From positions 1 to 64,000 of the forward strand of contig CAZNCS010000002.1 in assembly GCA_964571605.1 (NCBI GenBank): DNA of 64,000 bases, written 5' to 3'. Under the pieces are notes generated by a model that saw only the letters and a list, made by a program, of their open reading frames with translations, made no database searches and was not told the DNA's origin. This document shows, in pieces, positions 34,063-43,439 of this stretch; within the stretch, counting starts at the first letter, position 1, and each line of letters begins with the position of its first letter. The stretch is from Leptospira_B sp964571605. Lineage in GTDB: Bacteria; Spirochaetota; Leptospiria; Leptospirales; Leptospiraceae. A program made the position numbers and the translations under genes.

Positions 34063-36414
34063 TTGAAACCACGGAAAACAAATCCGAAAAAAAATACACA
34101 AAATAAGGATTCGGACTGGTTTGATGCCATTTGCCTCGCCAATCAGGAATTATTTCATGGTTGGAATGCCGAGGAGATTCGATCCTTCGCCCAATGTTTT
34201 GAATGGAAGTCCTATCCGTCGGGGTCTGTTGTGGTGGAGCCGGAAAAAAGTTCCGATTGGTTGTATTTTCTTCATGAGGGATTTTGCGAAGAATTTAGTT
34301 CCTCCGCTTCTGCGGATACGTTATTATTACGGAAACTCATGCCTACCTCTCATTTCGGTGAAGCTGGATTCTTCGGCTGGTCGGAAGGGAAGTTCGGAAT
34401 TCGATGTTTGACCGCCTCCAAAACATTACGAATTTCTAGAAAGAATTGGGAAAGATGGAATATTATATTTCCGGAAAAGGCGCAACTTTTCCATGACAGG
34501 ATTGAAACCAAACGCTTTTTTAGACTGGCTTCCTACCAACCCGATCAAAAGGAACTTTTGGAAATTATTTCCAATTTGGAATTCCTATTTCATATCGATA
34601 AAAAAAGAATCCGGGACTTAGCTCCTCATCTTCGCTGGTTGTACGTTCCCGGTGGAGAACGTTTGATTCGACAAGGCGATCCGGGAAATTCTCTTTTTGT
34701 AATCGTGTCCGGTCGATTCAAATATACCGTAGAAGATGAAAACGGACATACGATAGGAGAAGGAGAATTCGGAAAAGGGGATATCATAGGTGAGATGTCT
34801 TTATTAACCGGAGAACCTCGTTCTGCTTCCGTTTATGCGGTACGTTCTGGGCAAGTGATTCGTATTTCCAGAGACGGATTTCGGGAATTTATTTCCCGTT
34901 CTCCGGAAGCTCTGTTTCATATTACGGAAACGATCGCAAGAAGATTAGGAGAAAGAAATAAACAAGCAGTAAGATACGGACGTAAGGTACATACGATTGC
35001 TTTGGTTCCGGTTACAGAAGATTTTCCTTTAACGATTTTTTCTAAAGAACTTTCCAAATCCCTAAAATCATTCGGTTCTACTCTTCTCGTAAACGAAGGA
35101 AAATTTTGGAAATTTTTAAAGGCCGAGGTTTTCCCAAAAAAGAAGGAAACCCGATTCAACATCCCGGATCTTCTCTCTTGGTTTGCGGGACTGGAAAAAG
35201 AATATGATAAAGTAGTTTTCGAAGTGATTCCCGGCGGAGATCCTCTATGGGCGGAGACTAGTTTACGACAGGCAGACCGAATTTTACTTCTTGCAGAACC
35301 GGGTAAGGAACTCAAAGACGATTCGTACGTTTGGAATTTGATTCGAGGGAACAGTTTATCCGAAACAGTTCAAGAATCGGTAATATATCTAGAGGATTCT
35401 TATTCCCGCTGGTCCGAATTGGAATTATTACTCGGAAAACTTTTCGGTCAAAAACATATTCTTAGAAAAAATCGTCCGGGAGAATTCGACAGGGTTGCGA
35501 GAAGAATGGAGAGCAAATCGGTCGGAGTCGCTTTGGCAGGAGGTGGAGCAAAAGGTTTTGCACATCTTGGAGTATTGCGTTCCTTGAATGAGGCGGGCAT
35601 CCCCGTGGACATTATAGGAGGAACAAGTGCCGGAGCGATCATGGCGGGATTATTTGCCATGGGATACGATTCCGAAGAAACATTACGATTGATTAAAGAA
35701 GTTTGGATCGAAGCGAAGTTGACCAGGGATTATACGTTTCCTTTTGTTTCTCTTCTAAAAGGGGCCAGGTATTCGAAAGCAATTCGCGAATTTTTCGGAA
35801 CTAGAAAAATCGAAACTCTTTCGATTCCATTCTTAGCAGTCGCCTGCGATTTAACCCATTCCCGCCCAAAAGTATTTCACGAAGGGGAACTTTGGAAAGC
35901 GATTCGAGCTAGTACTTCTTTGCCTGGGATTTTTCCTCCGTTTTATAACGAAGGCTCTTTGTATGTAGACGGAGGGCTTTGGGATAATTTGCCCGGCTCT
36001 CTCGTCCAGGAAAAAGGGGCGGATATATTAATTTCCATAGATTTAGGAACCGGCTCTCAACCGAATAAGGATCAAACCTACGGATCTTTGGTAGAGAATA
36101 AAATTCCAGGAGAGGGGCCGTCTGCTTTGCAATTATTCGGGAACCGATTTCTTTCCAAAGACCAAAGATATTCGTATCCGAATATTGGAGAATTGTTTAT
36201 GAGATCTTTGTTACTATCCAGTAGAAACAATCTATTGCACACCAAAGAAGTCTCGGATATCTTTGTCGAACTCCCTGTTCGTGATTTTTCGACATTTGAT
36301 TGGGATGAATATAGACGATTGTATGAAATAGGATATGAATACTCTCAGTCGCAAATCAAAGATTGGGCCAAGATTATAAAAGAAAGAATTTATTCGGATA
36401 AAAAAACAGTTTAG
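34063..36414 (+). CDS. cyclic-nucleotide-binding patatin-like phospholipase
   Basis: A 783-residue protein of NTE/RssA type. Residues about 30-150 form a first, degenerate cNMP-binding-like domain. A second one at about 185-300 has LIRQGDPGNSLFVIVSG and the phosphate-binding cassette GEMSLLTGEPRSASV, with Arg. A linker region of about 180 residues follows. The patatin domain starts at about 488: LAGGGAKGFAHLGVLRS (oxyanion hole), GGTSAGAIMAGL (nucleophile Ser) and DGGLWDNLPG (catalytic Asp). It probably hydrolyses phospholipids under control of cAMP or a similar ligand. The start is TTG 34063, preceded by AAGGAG; no ATG fits better. Confidence 0.85.
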   Translation: MKPRKTNPKKNTQNKDSDWFDAICLANQELFHGWNAEEIRSFAQCFEWKSYPSGSVVVEPEKSSDWLYFLHEGFCEEFSSSASADTLLLRKLMPTSHFGEAGFFGWSEGKFGIRCLTASKTLRISRKNWERWNIIFPEKAQLFHDRIETKRFFRLASYQPDQKELLEIISNLEFLFHIDKKRIRDLAPHLRWLYVPGGERLIRQGDPGNSLFVIVSGRFKYTVEDENGHTIGEGEFGKGDIIGEMSLLTGEPRSASVYAVRSGQVIRISRDGFREFISRSPEALFHITETIARRLGERNKQAVRYGRKVHTIALVPVTEDFPLTIFSKELSKSLKSFGSTLLVNEGKFWKFLKAEVFPKKKETRFNIPDLLSWFAGLEKEYDKVVFEVIPGGDPLWAETSLRQADRILLLAEPGKELKDDSYVWNLIRGNSLSETVQESVIYLEDSYSRWSELELLLGKLFGQKHILRKNRPGEFDRVARRMESKSVGVALAGGGAKGFAHLGVLRSLNEAGIPVDIIGGTSAGAIMAGLFAMGYDSEETLRLIKEVWIEAKLTRDYTFPFVSLLKGARYSKAIREFFGTRKIETLSIPFLAVACDLTHSRPKVFHEGELWKAIRASTSLPGIFPPFYNEGSLYVDGGLWDNLPGSLVQEKGADILISIDLGTGSQPNKDQTYGSLVENKIPGEGPSALQLFGNRFLSKDQRYSYPNIGELFMRSLLLSSRNNLLHTKEVSDIFVELPVRDFSTFDWDEYRRLYEIGYEYSQSQIKDWAKIIKERIYSDKKTV

Positions 36415-36588
36415 AGAATGAGCGACACTATCTGGAATAGACCGGTTTGAACGCGGCGAAGAGTCGCGCAAATTTGTAGGACCTCAAACAATCCGAGTCG
36501 TAAAACGAAATAACAAATTCAAAACGAGTAATATATGTTTTGTATAACAATAAGAATCGATTTTGCCTTTTTAGATCGTCCATTATGG

Positions 36589-36609
36589 AAAACCCCCTTG
36601 GGGATTTTT
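36589..36609 (+). terminator. possible terminator hairpin
   Basis: AAAACCCC / GGGGATTTTT with a 3-nt loop, 175 bp after the patatin gene and 78 bp before the next start. Could be a terminator or a leader structure of the next gene. Confidence 0.35.
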
Positions 36610-36686
36610 GCTGGAAAGTCTGGAAAATCGGGCAAAAAAACTCCTTTTCATGATTTCTAAAGGACCATAGGGTGGATTGTTAGAGG

Positions 36687-38669
36687 ATGGAATCCAAGTT
36701 TAAGCAATATATCGTAACGGACCATAAATCACTCGGTCCGCGATTAGCCATCCTGCGAAATAAAATTCAGCCGGAGCTTATCGACTTAACTGATTTTTTC
36801 GAATATTCTGAAATTCGTGATTCCCTTCAGTTTGTAAACGTAGTCTTTTATATTTCCGATTCCGCTTTGGAAGTGGAACATAAAAAAATACGGGATCAAT
36901 TGAGATTGAATCCTTTGATTTTAGGTCGTTTTATTCTAAACGCCGATCTAGGATACGAAAATTATAAACAAACGGAAATCGAAGATGATTTGATTTTCGG
37001 TGTGCTTCCGGACGAAACAACCGATCTACATCTAAGTAAAAGTTTTGCTAATGCCTTTTTGCATTTGCAGATGATTACGGATCAATTCGACCTACTACAC
37101 AAAATAAACACTGCCAAATACGAAATCAACCGATTGACTCGGATCGGCATCAGTCTTGCAAACGAAAAAGATTTCGATAAACTATTGCGGGAAATCTTAT
37201 ATAGTGCTCGCGAAATTTCTAATGCTGACTCGGGCTCCTTATATCTGGTCGAACAAGACGATATAGGATTTGTTAAAAATTTACGATTCAAAATTTCCGC
37301 ATTAAGTATAGATACGGAAGAATTTATTCTTCCCATCAACAAATCCAGTATCGCCGGTTATGTGGCGGAAACCGGAAAAGTCCTTAATATTCAGGACGTT
37401 TATAATCTTCCCGAAGCTTCCGAATTCTCCTTCAATCGGAATTTCGATATACTTTCCAATTACCATACGAAGTCCATGTTGGTGGTTCCAATGAAGGGCC
37501 ATCGAGGAGATGTGGTAGGAGTATTACAACTTATTAATAGAAAACGGAACTTTAGCCAAAAACTTACCGTGGAGCAGATGAAAGGGGAGGAGATCCAACC
37601 TTTCGACGATTATTCTGCTCAATTGGTTTTGGGAGTGGCCGGTCAGGCCGCAGTTGCTATACAAAATAATTATTTATTACGAGAAATCGAGACACTATTT
37701 GAGGGGTTTGTGACCGCGTCCGTAAATGCTATCGAATCCAGAGATCCTACCACAAGTGGTCACTCATTTAGAGTCGCACAATTGACGGTAGGTCTCGCAG
37801 AAACTTTGGACCGTGTGGATTTCGGAAAATACCAGGATATAAAATTCACAAAGGAACAGATCAAAGAAATCAGATATGCTTCTCTCCTTCACGACTTTGG
37901 AAAAGTCGGGGTAAGGGAGAAAGTTCTCGTTAAAGCCAAAAAACTGGACGGACTCGAAGTAGATCTGATCGATTGGAGATTTCGATATCTTAAGAAAGAT
38001 TTCGAAGCTAAGTTTAACGTTAGAAAGGTAGAATATTTAAAAAAGCACGGCACTGTCGGATATGTAGATTTTGAAAAAGCGATCGAATTCGAATTTTCGG
38101 AAGAATGCAAACGACTCAATTCCATGTTCCAAATTATCAGCCAATCGAACGAACCATCCATCTTGGAAGAGGCGAATTCCCAATTTCTGGAAGAAATTGC
38201 TAAAATGCAATATATCACCACCGACGGTGAAAGTTTGGATTTGATTTCACCTTATGAATTCGGATTTCTTACGATTAAAAAAGGATCCTTGGATTTCGAA
38301 GAGAGAAAAGAAATCGAATCCCATGTGGAACATACATTTCAATTTTTAAGTAAAATTCCTTGGACCAGCGATTTGAAAATGATCCCTTCGATCGCACATG
38401 CCCACCATGAAAAATTAAACGGAACCGGTTATCCAAGAGGTTTATCCGGGGACGATATTCCCGTTCAATCCCGAATTATGACGATCTCTGATATATTCGA
38501 TGCGCTTACCGATCAGGATCGTCCTTATAAGAAAGCTGTACCATTGGAAAGAGCTCTTGATATTCTAGAGATGGAAGCTAAAGAAAATCATTTGGACGGA
38601 GATTTGCTGAAAGTTTTTATCGAAGCAAAAGTTTGGGAACGTCTGAATCACCAAGGTCAGATCAAATAG
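36687..38669 (+). CDS. GAF/HD-GYP domain signalling protein
   Basis: A 660-residue cytosolic protein. The N-terminal 130 residues are unassigned. A GAF domain spans about 150-330 (NADSGSLYLVEQ ... SMLVVPMKGHRGDVVGVLQLINRK). The HD-GYP domain has HSFRVAQL (about 359), LLHDFGKVGV (about 401), HAHHEKLNGTGYPRGLSGDDIP (about 572) and SDIFDALTDQDRPYKK, so the metal and c-di-GMP phosphodiesterase motifs are intact. About 170 residues separate the HD and GYP motifs, far more than usual. ATG 36687 follows TTAGAGG. Predicted c-di-GMP phosphodiesterase or sensor. Confidence 0.87.
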   Translation: MESKFKQYIVTDHKSLGPRLAILRNKIQPELIDLTDFFEYSEIRDSLQFVNVVFYISDSALEVEHKKIRDQLRLNPLILGRFILNADLGYENYKQTEIEDDLIFGVLPDETTDLHLSKSFANAFLHLQMITDQFDLLHKINTAKYEINRLTRIGISLANEKDFDKLLREILYSAREISNADSGSLYLVEQDDIGFVKNLRFKISALSIDTEEFILPINKSSIAGYVAETGKVLNIQDVYNLPEASEFSFNRNFDILSNYHTKSMLVVPMKGHRGDVVGVLQLINRKRNFSQKLTVEQMKGEEIQPFDDYSAQLVLGVAGQAAVAIQNNYLLREIETLFEGFVTASVNAIESRDPTTSGHSFRVAQLTVGLAETLDRVDFGKYQDIKFTKEQIKEIRYASLLHDFGKVGVREKVLVKAKKLDGLEVDLIDWRFRYLKKDFEAKFNVRKVEYLKKHGTVGYVDFEKAIEFEFSEECKRLNSMFQIISQSNEPSILEEANSQFLEEIAKMQYITTDGESLDLISPYEFGFLTIKKGSLDFEERKEIESHVEHTFQFLSKIPWTSDLKMIPSIAHAHHEKLNGTGYPRGLSGDDIPVQSRIMTISDIFDALTDQDRPYKKAVPLERALDILEMEAKENHLDGDLLKVFIEAKVWERLNHQGQIK

Positions 38670-38673
38670 ATTT

Positions 38674-40026
38674 TCACGGTTCTTCTTTTGCCCAAATATT
38701 CACCAATTTCAGAAAGTGTTCCCCTCTTTCTTCGAAATTTTTGTATTGGTCGAAACTTGCACATGCGGGAGAGAAAATAACGGAAGATATTCTTGCTCTT
38801 CCGGTCCGGACAGCATTCTTCAATTGAGAAAAACCTTCCTCCAAATTTTCAGCAAGTAATAGATGCCCGCCCAATATGGGTTCGATTTCTTTGGACCAAA
38901 GATCCCTTGCTTCTCCAATCAATAATACCCAGCCGATTCCAGAGGATAAAAAATCTTTCAGCGGCTGCAAAGGTTCGGTTTTCGGCCGACCACCTAAGAT
39001 CAAAAAGGCGCCTTTTTTGTCCTTCCAAGTGTTTAAGCCGGCAAGCATACTATGAAGATTCGTGGATTTGGAATCGTTGATAAAAGAAATACCCGCCGCA
39101 GTTCCTGCATTTTGGAAACGATGTGGCAATCCTTTGAACGTTGTAATCGCCGATTGGATATGTTCCGATTTCGCTCCAATCGCCTCCGCGGCGAGAATAG
39201 CGGCCGCAAGATTTTCCAAATTATGGGCTCCAGGGAGCGGGAAGGATTCGGTACTATATTCCCATCTTTCTGTCAGGATAATCGGACGATCTTCCAGAAT
39301 TCTTGCATTTGCAGATTCATCTTTTCCGAAAACCAAAATTTTACAGGACCAGCCGAGATTTCGAATCCTTTCCTGGAATAGACGGGAACTTGTAACAAGA
39401 GTATGTTGCGGATTTTGAAAGTCTACAATTCTCGTTTTCGCCTCAAAATAATTATCCAGAGATTTATGCCTCTCCAGATGATCCGATGCCAAATTTAATA
39501 TTACAGATACGTTAAGTTCTAAAGGACCCGAATCTTCCAATTGGTAACTTGATAGTTCCAGGACGGACAGAGGAATCGGTCGCAAACAGAAATCGCTGAA
39601 GGCAAAACCGATATTTCCTCCCGCAAGAGCTCCCGGAAAATCCGCTGCAAGTAAATGACAGGTCAGAGCGGTAGTGGTTGATTTTCCATCCGTACCTGTG
39701 ACTCCGATTAATTTCCCGGAAAAAAAAGCCCGGGCCAATTCAACTTCCGAAACTACCGGAATCGCAAACGATTTAGCTTGGAGAAGAACAGGGTGAGAAG
39801 GAGAAATCCCAGGACTTTTTACGATCAAAGCGAGAGGAAGCAAATCGGAGAGAGAAACATCCTCTCCCACATATGTGACTTGGGATTCTGGGATCGGTTG
39901 TGCATTACAAATTACGGGGATTGCCTGTCGTTCTTTGAGAAGGCGGAGAGCGGCCAGACCGGAAACTCCCCCTCCAAGAACCAGGACTCTTTGGCCTAAC
40001 AATGAAGTCGGAAAATTTCTCATCAC
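38674..40026 (-). CDS. murD: UDP-N-acetylmuramoylalanine--D-glutamate ligase
   Basis: Adds D-glutamate to UDP-MurNAc-L-Ala in peptidoglycan synthesis (cytoplasm). 450 residues, typical for MurD. Seen: the N-terminal Rossmann LVLGGGVSGLAALRLL, VKSPGISPSHPVL, the ATP loop GVTGTDGKSTTTAL, LELSSYQLED, LNLASDHLERHKS, and INDSKSTNLHSMLAGL. The ATP loop reads TDGKST where TNGKTT is usual. The start is GTG 40026 or the adjacent ATG 40023. Convergent with the HD-GYP gene (4-bp gap) and divergent from the STAS gene. Confidence 0.92.
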   Translation of the reverse strand: MMRNFPTSLLGQRVLVLGGGVSGLAALRLLKERQAIPVICNAQPIPESQVTYVGEDVSLSDLLPLALIVKSPGISPSHPVLLQAKSFAIPVVSEVELARAFFSGKLIGVTGTDGKSTTTALTCHLLAADFPGALAGGNIGFAFSDFCLRPIPLSVLELSSYQLEDSGPLELNVSVILNLASDHLERHKSLDNYFEAKTRIVDFQNPQHTLVTSSRLFQERIRNLGWSCKILVFGKDESANARILEDRPIILTERWEYSTESFPLPGAHNLENLAAAILAAEAIGAKSEHIQSAITTFKGLPHRFQNAGTAAGISFINDSKSTNLHSMLAGLNTWKDKKGAFLILGGRPKTEPLQPLKDFLSSGIGWVLLIGEARDLWSKEIEPILGGHLLLAENLEEGFSQLKNAVRTGRARISSVIFSPACASFDQYKNFEERGEHFLKLVNIWAKEEP

Positions 40027-40097
40027 GGGGAACTTGGTTGACAGGCTATTTTTCGCACCGAGAATTGTCTCTAATTTATCGCACTAGGTAGGTTCCT

Positions 40098-40436
40098 TTG
40101 CTAGACCATAAGGTACAGGACGGAGTTCTAATAGTTTACCTCAAGGGACGTTTGGACGTCTCTATCGCAAACGAGGTCGAAGAAAATCTGAACGATCTAA
40201 TCGATAACCAAGGGCATACAAAGGTGATCTTGAATATGCAGGATGTTGACTACATGTCTTCGTCCGGATTCAGAGCCTGTATTTCTACACTACGAAAGCT
40301 GAACGCTAAAGAAGGCGGGCTGAAAATTTGTGGGATCAAACCTGCAGTAAAAAGAATTTTCGACGTGATAGAACTTACTTCTCTTTTTGATATTAGAGAG
40401 ACGGAAGAAGAAGCCCTAAAATCGTTTCGTTCGTAA
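40098..40436 (+). CDS. STAS-domain anti-sigma-factor antagonist
   Basis: A 112-residue SpoIIAA-like STAS protein. Seen: GVLIVYLKGRLDVSIANEVEENL, VILNMQDVDYMSSSGFRACIST (with the phosphorylatable Ser in the SSSG loop), and a C-terminal FDIRETEEEAL helix. Such proteins bind an anti-sigma kinase, and phosphorylation of the Ser switches binding. The partner is not in the window. Starts with TTG 40098 after AGGTAGG. Four bp before trpC. Confidence 0.85.
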   Translation: MLDHKVQDGVLIVYLKGRLDVSIANEVEENLNDLIDNQGHTKVILNMQDVDYMSSSGFRACISTLRKLNAKEGGLKICGIKPAVKRIFDVIELTSLFDIRETEEEALKSFRS

Positions 40437-40440
40437 GCCG

Positions 40441-41190
40441 ATGACATTACATCGGGTTCTACAAGAAATCGTAGAGACTAAAAAAAGGGAAATTCAATCC
40501 ATTCCTGAATACAAGCCCGAACCGTATAAAGGCCTCGGGTTATGGCAGTCTTTACGCTCTCGTAATTTTTCGATTATCGCAGAATGTAAAATGAAAAGTC
40601 CATCTTCTGGAGTGATCCGAGGAGAATACGATCCTCTTCGGATTGCGAAAGGATACGCGGAATGTGGCGCTTCGGCAATTTCCGTTTTGACCGATGTGAA
40701 TTATTTCGGCGGACATCTGGATCATTTACGACAAATTTCCAGTGAAATCAATCTTCCAATTCTTAGAAAAGATTTTATCATCGATGAAAAACAAATCTAT
40801 GAAGCAAGAGAGTTCGGTGCGGCCGCAATTTTACTCATCGTTCGAATTTTGACTCCTGAAAAAATCGCAGATCTGATTCGAAAAGCCAGAAGTTTGAATA
40901 TGGATGTACTCACCGAAATTCATACGGAAGAGGAAGCCGAAATTGCAAATAAGGCCGGCGCAAATATCGTTGGAATCAATACGAGAGATTTGGATGATTT
41001 TACAATCCATAAAGATTTAGTTCCAAAAGTAGCCGGAAAACTTTCTCCCAATATCGTAAAAGTAGGGGAGTCCGGTGTAAAAAATAAATCCGATTTAGAT
41101 GAATTTCGCCTTCATGTAGACGCCGCTTTAGTTGGGACTTACTTTATGGAAAAAGAAGATATTCGAAAAGCTTGGCTGGAATTATTCTGA
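40441..41190 (+). CDS. trpC: indole-3-glycerol-phosphate synthase
   Basis: Catalyses ring closure of CdRP to indole-3-glycerol phosphate in tryptophan synthesis. TIM-barrel enzyme of 249 residues. Conserved pieces: FSIIAECKMKSPSSG (catalytic Lys), SVLTDVNYFGG, PILRKDFIIDEKQIYEAR (second Lys), ILTEIHTEEEA-type Glu, GINTRDLDDF, and VKVGESGVKN. Four bp after the STAS gene, probably co-transcribed. No other trp gene is adjacent. Confidence 0.95.
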   Translation: MTLHRVLQEIVETKKREIQSIPEYKPEPYKGLGLWQSLRSRNFSIIAECKMKSPSSGVIRGEYDPLRIAKGYAECGASAISVLTDVNYFGGHLDHLRQISSEINLPILRKDFIIDEKQIYEAREFGAAAILLIVRILTPEKIADLIRKARSLNMDVLTEIHTEEEAEIANKAGANIVGINTRDLDDFTIHKDLVPKVAGKLSPNIVKVGESGVKNKSDLDEFRLHVDAALVGTYFMEKEDIRKAWLELF

Positions 41191-41237
41191 ATCGATTTTA
41201 TTTGAAAGAAGTAATCTTACTCGAATTTTAATCGATC

Positions 41238-41257
41238 ATTATAGGAATTCCTACAAA
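41238..41257. repeat. 20-bp repeat, left copy (palindromic)
   Basis: ATTATAGGAATTCCTACAAA, identical to 42021-42040. The core TAGGAATTCCTA is a palindrome. The pair brackets the tandem duplication. Confidence 0.75.
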
Positions 41258-41370
41258 ATTTGGGGCGGCTCTTCACTTCGTTCAGACCGGGCTCTCCGCT
41301 CCGGTCAAAAAATCGCGACTACGATTTTGTGACCCCGCATCGATCCCTTCCGCAGCGCCCCTAGAAGCGA

Positions 41371-41600
41371 GGAAACAACCGCGAAAGCGAGTTGGTGCGA
41401 TCGAAGATCGCAAACGAATACTGCACTTAAATCAAAACCAATCAATCCGATCGAAAGTGCATATCAAATCAACAAACTGCATTCGACCGCAGCGCCCCTA
41501 GAAGCTGTCGTGTTGATTTAAGCTGTTTGTGTCCGTTTGAAATTTTGCTTCACTTCGTTCAGCAACCCTTCGGGAATCTCGCTCCTAGGGTCGCTCGATT
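41371..41600. repeat. 230-bp tandem repeat, unit 1
   Basis: Identical to unit 2 over 230 bp. It includes a GCGATC / GATCGC hairpin near its start. An 18-bp piece (CGCAGCGCCCCTAGAAGC) occurs inside each unit and once more at 41351-41368 upstream, so the unit is itself a mosaic. Confidence 0.92.
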
Positions 41601-41830
41601 GGAAACAACCGCGAAAGCGAGTTGGTGCGATCGAAGATCGCAAACGAATACTGCACTTAAATCAAAACCAATCAATCCGATCGAAAGTGCATATCAAATC
41701 AACAAACTGCATTCGACCGCAGCGCCCCTAGAAGCTGTCGTGTTGATTTAAGCTGTTTGTGTCCGTTTGAAATTTTGCTTCACTTCGTTCAGCAACCCTT
41801 CGGGAATCTCGCTCCTAGGGTCGCTCGATT
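41601..41830. repeat. 230-bp tandem repeat, unit 2
   Basis: Perfect copy of 41371-41600. Beyond 41831 the sequence starts like another unit (GGAAACGACC) but diverges within about 12 bp. Confidence 0.92.
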
Positions 41831-42020
41831 GGAAACGACCACGTAAGTAAGTCAGCACTCCTAAAAGCGTTTTACTTTTCGCAACTATAAATTTACAGCT
41901 CAATTTTGTAGGAACTATGAGTTATTGACATCAGAGGAAAAAACGCAGTATTAGAAAATTTCACTGAGTAATTTTTCCGTTCATTTCTACCTCAAACATC
42001 CGAGAATTCGAAAAGCTAAA

Positions 42021-42040
42021 ATTATAGGAATTCCTACAAA
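42021..42040. repeat. 20-bp repeat, right copy (palindromic)
   Basis: Same 20-mer and same orientation as 41238-41257, 783 bp away. Confidence 0.75.
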
Positions 42041-42204
42041 CACAACCTCCACTACAAAACGTAAACCTTCAGAACGGTGATTTTCGGGTTTCGAAATATT
42101 CTTCTAATTCTTTTTCGCCGTGAAACTAGCTGTATTTTATTATTCTTTTATCAAACGTTTGTTCCAATTCGTTTATCGTTAAAGGATTGTTTGGAAAAAA
42201 AATA

Positions 42205-42232
42205 TTGCCTGATAATTCCCTTTTACTATAAA
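42205..42232 (+). promoter_or_regulatory. sigma70-like promoter of the TMEM43-like gene
   Basis: TTGCCT (42205), 16-bp spacer, TATAAA (42227), about 45 bp upstream of the start; AAAGGAGC is the ribosome site. Confidence 0.5.
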
Positions 42233-42276
42233 ATGCCCTTTCGCGTTTAGATCCAGGTATAAAGGAGCAAGAATTC

Positions 42277-43365
42277 ATGGCATTTGAAAGTTCTGACGGG
42301 ATGTCCTCTTCCGAAAGTATCGGCGTGTTTGGTCAATTGGGAGATTCGATAAAAGGGATACTGATAGGTGTGGTGCTTTTTCCAGCCTCGCTTTTTATTA
42401 TTTTCAAAGTAGAAACTTGCACTCAAGCAAGCGCCGCTTTGAAGAACGCGGTTCCTGCCGCTCAAGCCCAAGCAGGGCTTCCATCTTATGTTACTGGAGC
42501 GTTAACTGCTGATCCATTGGGTGGAGAATTTGTTAAACATGGAAAATATATTTCCTATTCTCATTCCTCTGAAGTACTCGCTTGGGAAGAAGAAGTAAGA
42601 GAAGAGGGGAGCGGAACAGATAAGAAAAAAGTAAGAGAATGTAAGTTGGATTGGACTTCTTCTCCGAAAAATCCGCGCAATTTTCAACTTTCCAACTGCA
42701 AGAATAAACCCTACCACCAACGTTCTGTTTCCGACGAGAGTAGTGTCGCGTCTGACGGAAAAGTAAAAGGCGATGACGGGAAAAATTATTCTGTAAGCTT
42801 AAAACAAGTGGAATTCGCGTCTGCAGTTCCATCCGGAGCTCCGGAAGAATCCGCGTTGTCCCGAGGAATTTTATCCGACGAATACGTTTATCTTTCGGAA
42901 AAATGCGCAAAGGATGAGACAGAAGGTTGCGAGAGAATTAAAGTAACCGTAACTCCTATACCGGCTGAAAGTATGACTTTTATCGGATCCATAAAAGGAA
43001 GTTCGATTGGTCAATATGTTTTGGAAGACGACAAATTCTTAAACGCATCCGTCGGAGATTTTCAAAATACGATGAAGGATATCCAAAGCGACGATAATGT
43101 CAAAAAATGGTTGGGTAGAGGTTTAGGTTTTGTAGTTATGTGGGTGAGTTTCAACCTTTTGGTCGGACCATTACTCGCATTGCTTAGCTTTATCCCTTTT
43201 ATCGGTGAATTTGGTAAAACGGCTCTCTCTTTCGCATTAGGAATGATCGCCTTTATCATAACGGCCAGCACAATTTTGCTCGTCAAATTCTGGTACGTTT
43301 GGCTTATAATCGGCCTTGCTGCAATTGGATACGCAATCTACAAGAAGAAGGCCGCTACAGCGTAA
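42277..43365 (+). CDS. TMEM43-family membrane protein
   Basis: A 362-residue protein with one N-terminal membrane segment (about residues 29-46), a large hydrophilic domain with CKLDWTSSP and repeated 'FVKHGKYISYSH', 'AWEEEVREE' elements, and three or four C-terminal membrane segments starting at WLGRGLGFVVMWVSFNLLVGPLLALLSFIP. This topology and the GRGLGF...PL...IPFIG pattern match the TMEM43/LUMA family, whose bacterial role is unknown. Alone in its transcription unit, ended by a strong terminator. Confidence 0.7.
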   Translation: MAFESSDGMSSSESIGVFGQLGDSIKGILIGVVLFPASLFIIFKVETCTQASAALKNAVPAAQAQAGLPSYVTGALTADPLGGEFVKHGKYISYSHSSEVLAWEEEVREEGSGTDKKKVRECKLDWTSSPKNPRNFQLSNCKNKPYHQRSVSDESSVASDGKVKGDDGKNYSVSLKQVEFASAVPSGAPEESALSRGILSDEYVYLSEKCAKDETEGCERIKVTVTPIPAESMTFIGSIKGSSIGQYVLEDDKFLNASVGDFQNTMKDIQSDDNVKKWLGRGLGFVVMWVSFNLLVGPLLALLSFIPFIGEFGKTALSFALGMIAFIITASTILLVKFWYVWLIIGLAAIGYAIYKKKAATA

Positions 43366-43409
43366 ACAAGAATCGATTCAGAGTTACACTCTTTTTGAGA
43401 ATCGAAAAG

Positions 43410-43439
43410 CGCCGAGGGAAATTCCTTCGGCGTTTTTTT
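43410..43439 (+). terminator. intrinsic terminator after the TMEM43-like gene
   Basis: Hairpin CGCCGAGGGAA / TTCCTTCGGCG (one mismatch) followed by seven T. Confidence 0.85.

Larger units (their letters stand above)
41191..42276. other. 1.1-kb non-coding region with tandem duplication
   Basis: No gene is supported here; open frames through the repeats are repetitive and lack ribosome sites. It contains the two perfect 230-bp units and an identical 20-mer on either side (separate entries). The right end holds the promoter of the next gene. Confidence 0.7.

Noticed and set aside
41371..41830. CRISPR array or integron attC array
   Set aside because: Only two identical, directly abutting 230-bp units without spacers, no cas or integrase gene, and no attC-like core sites.
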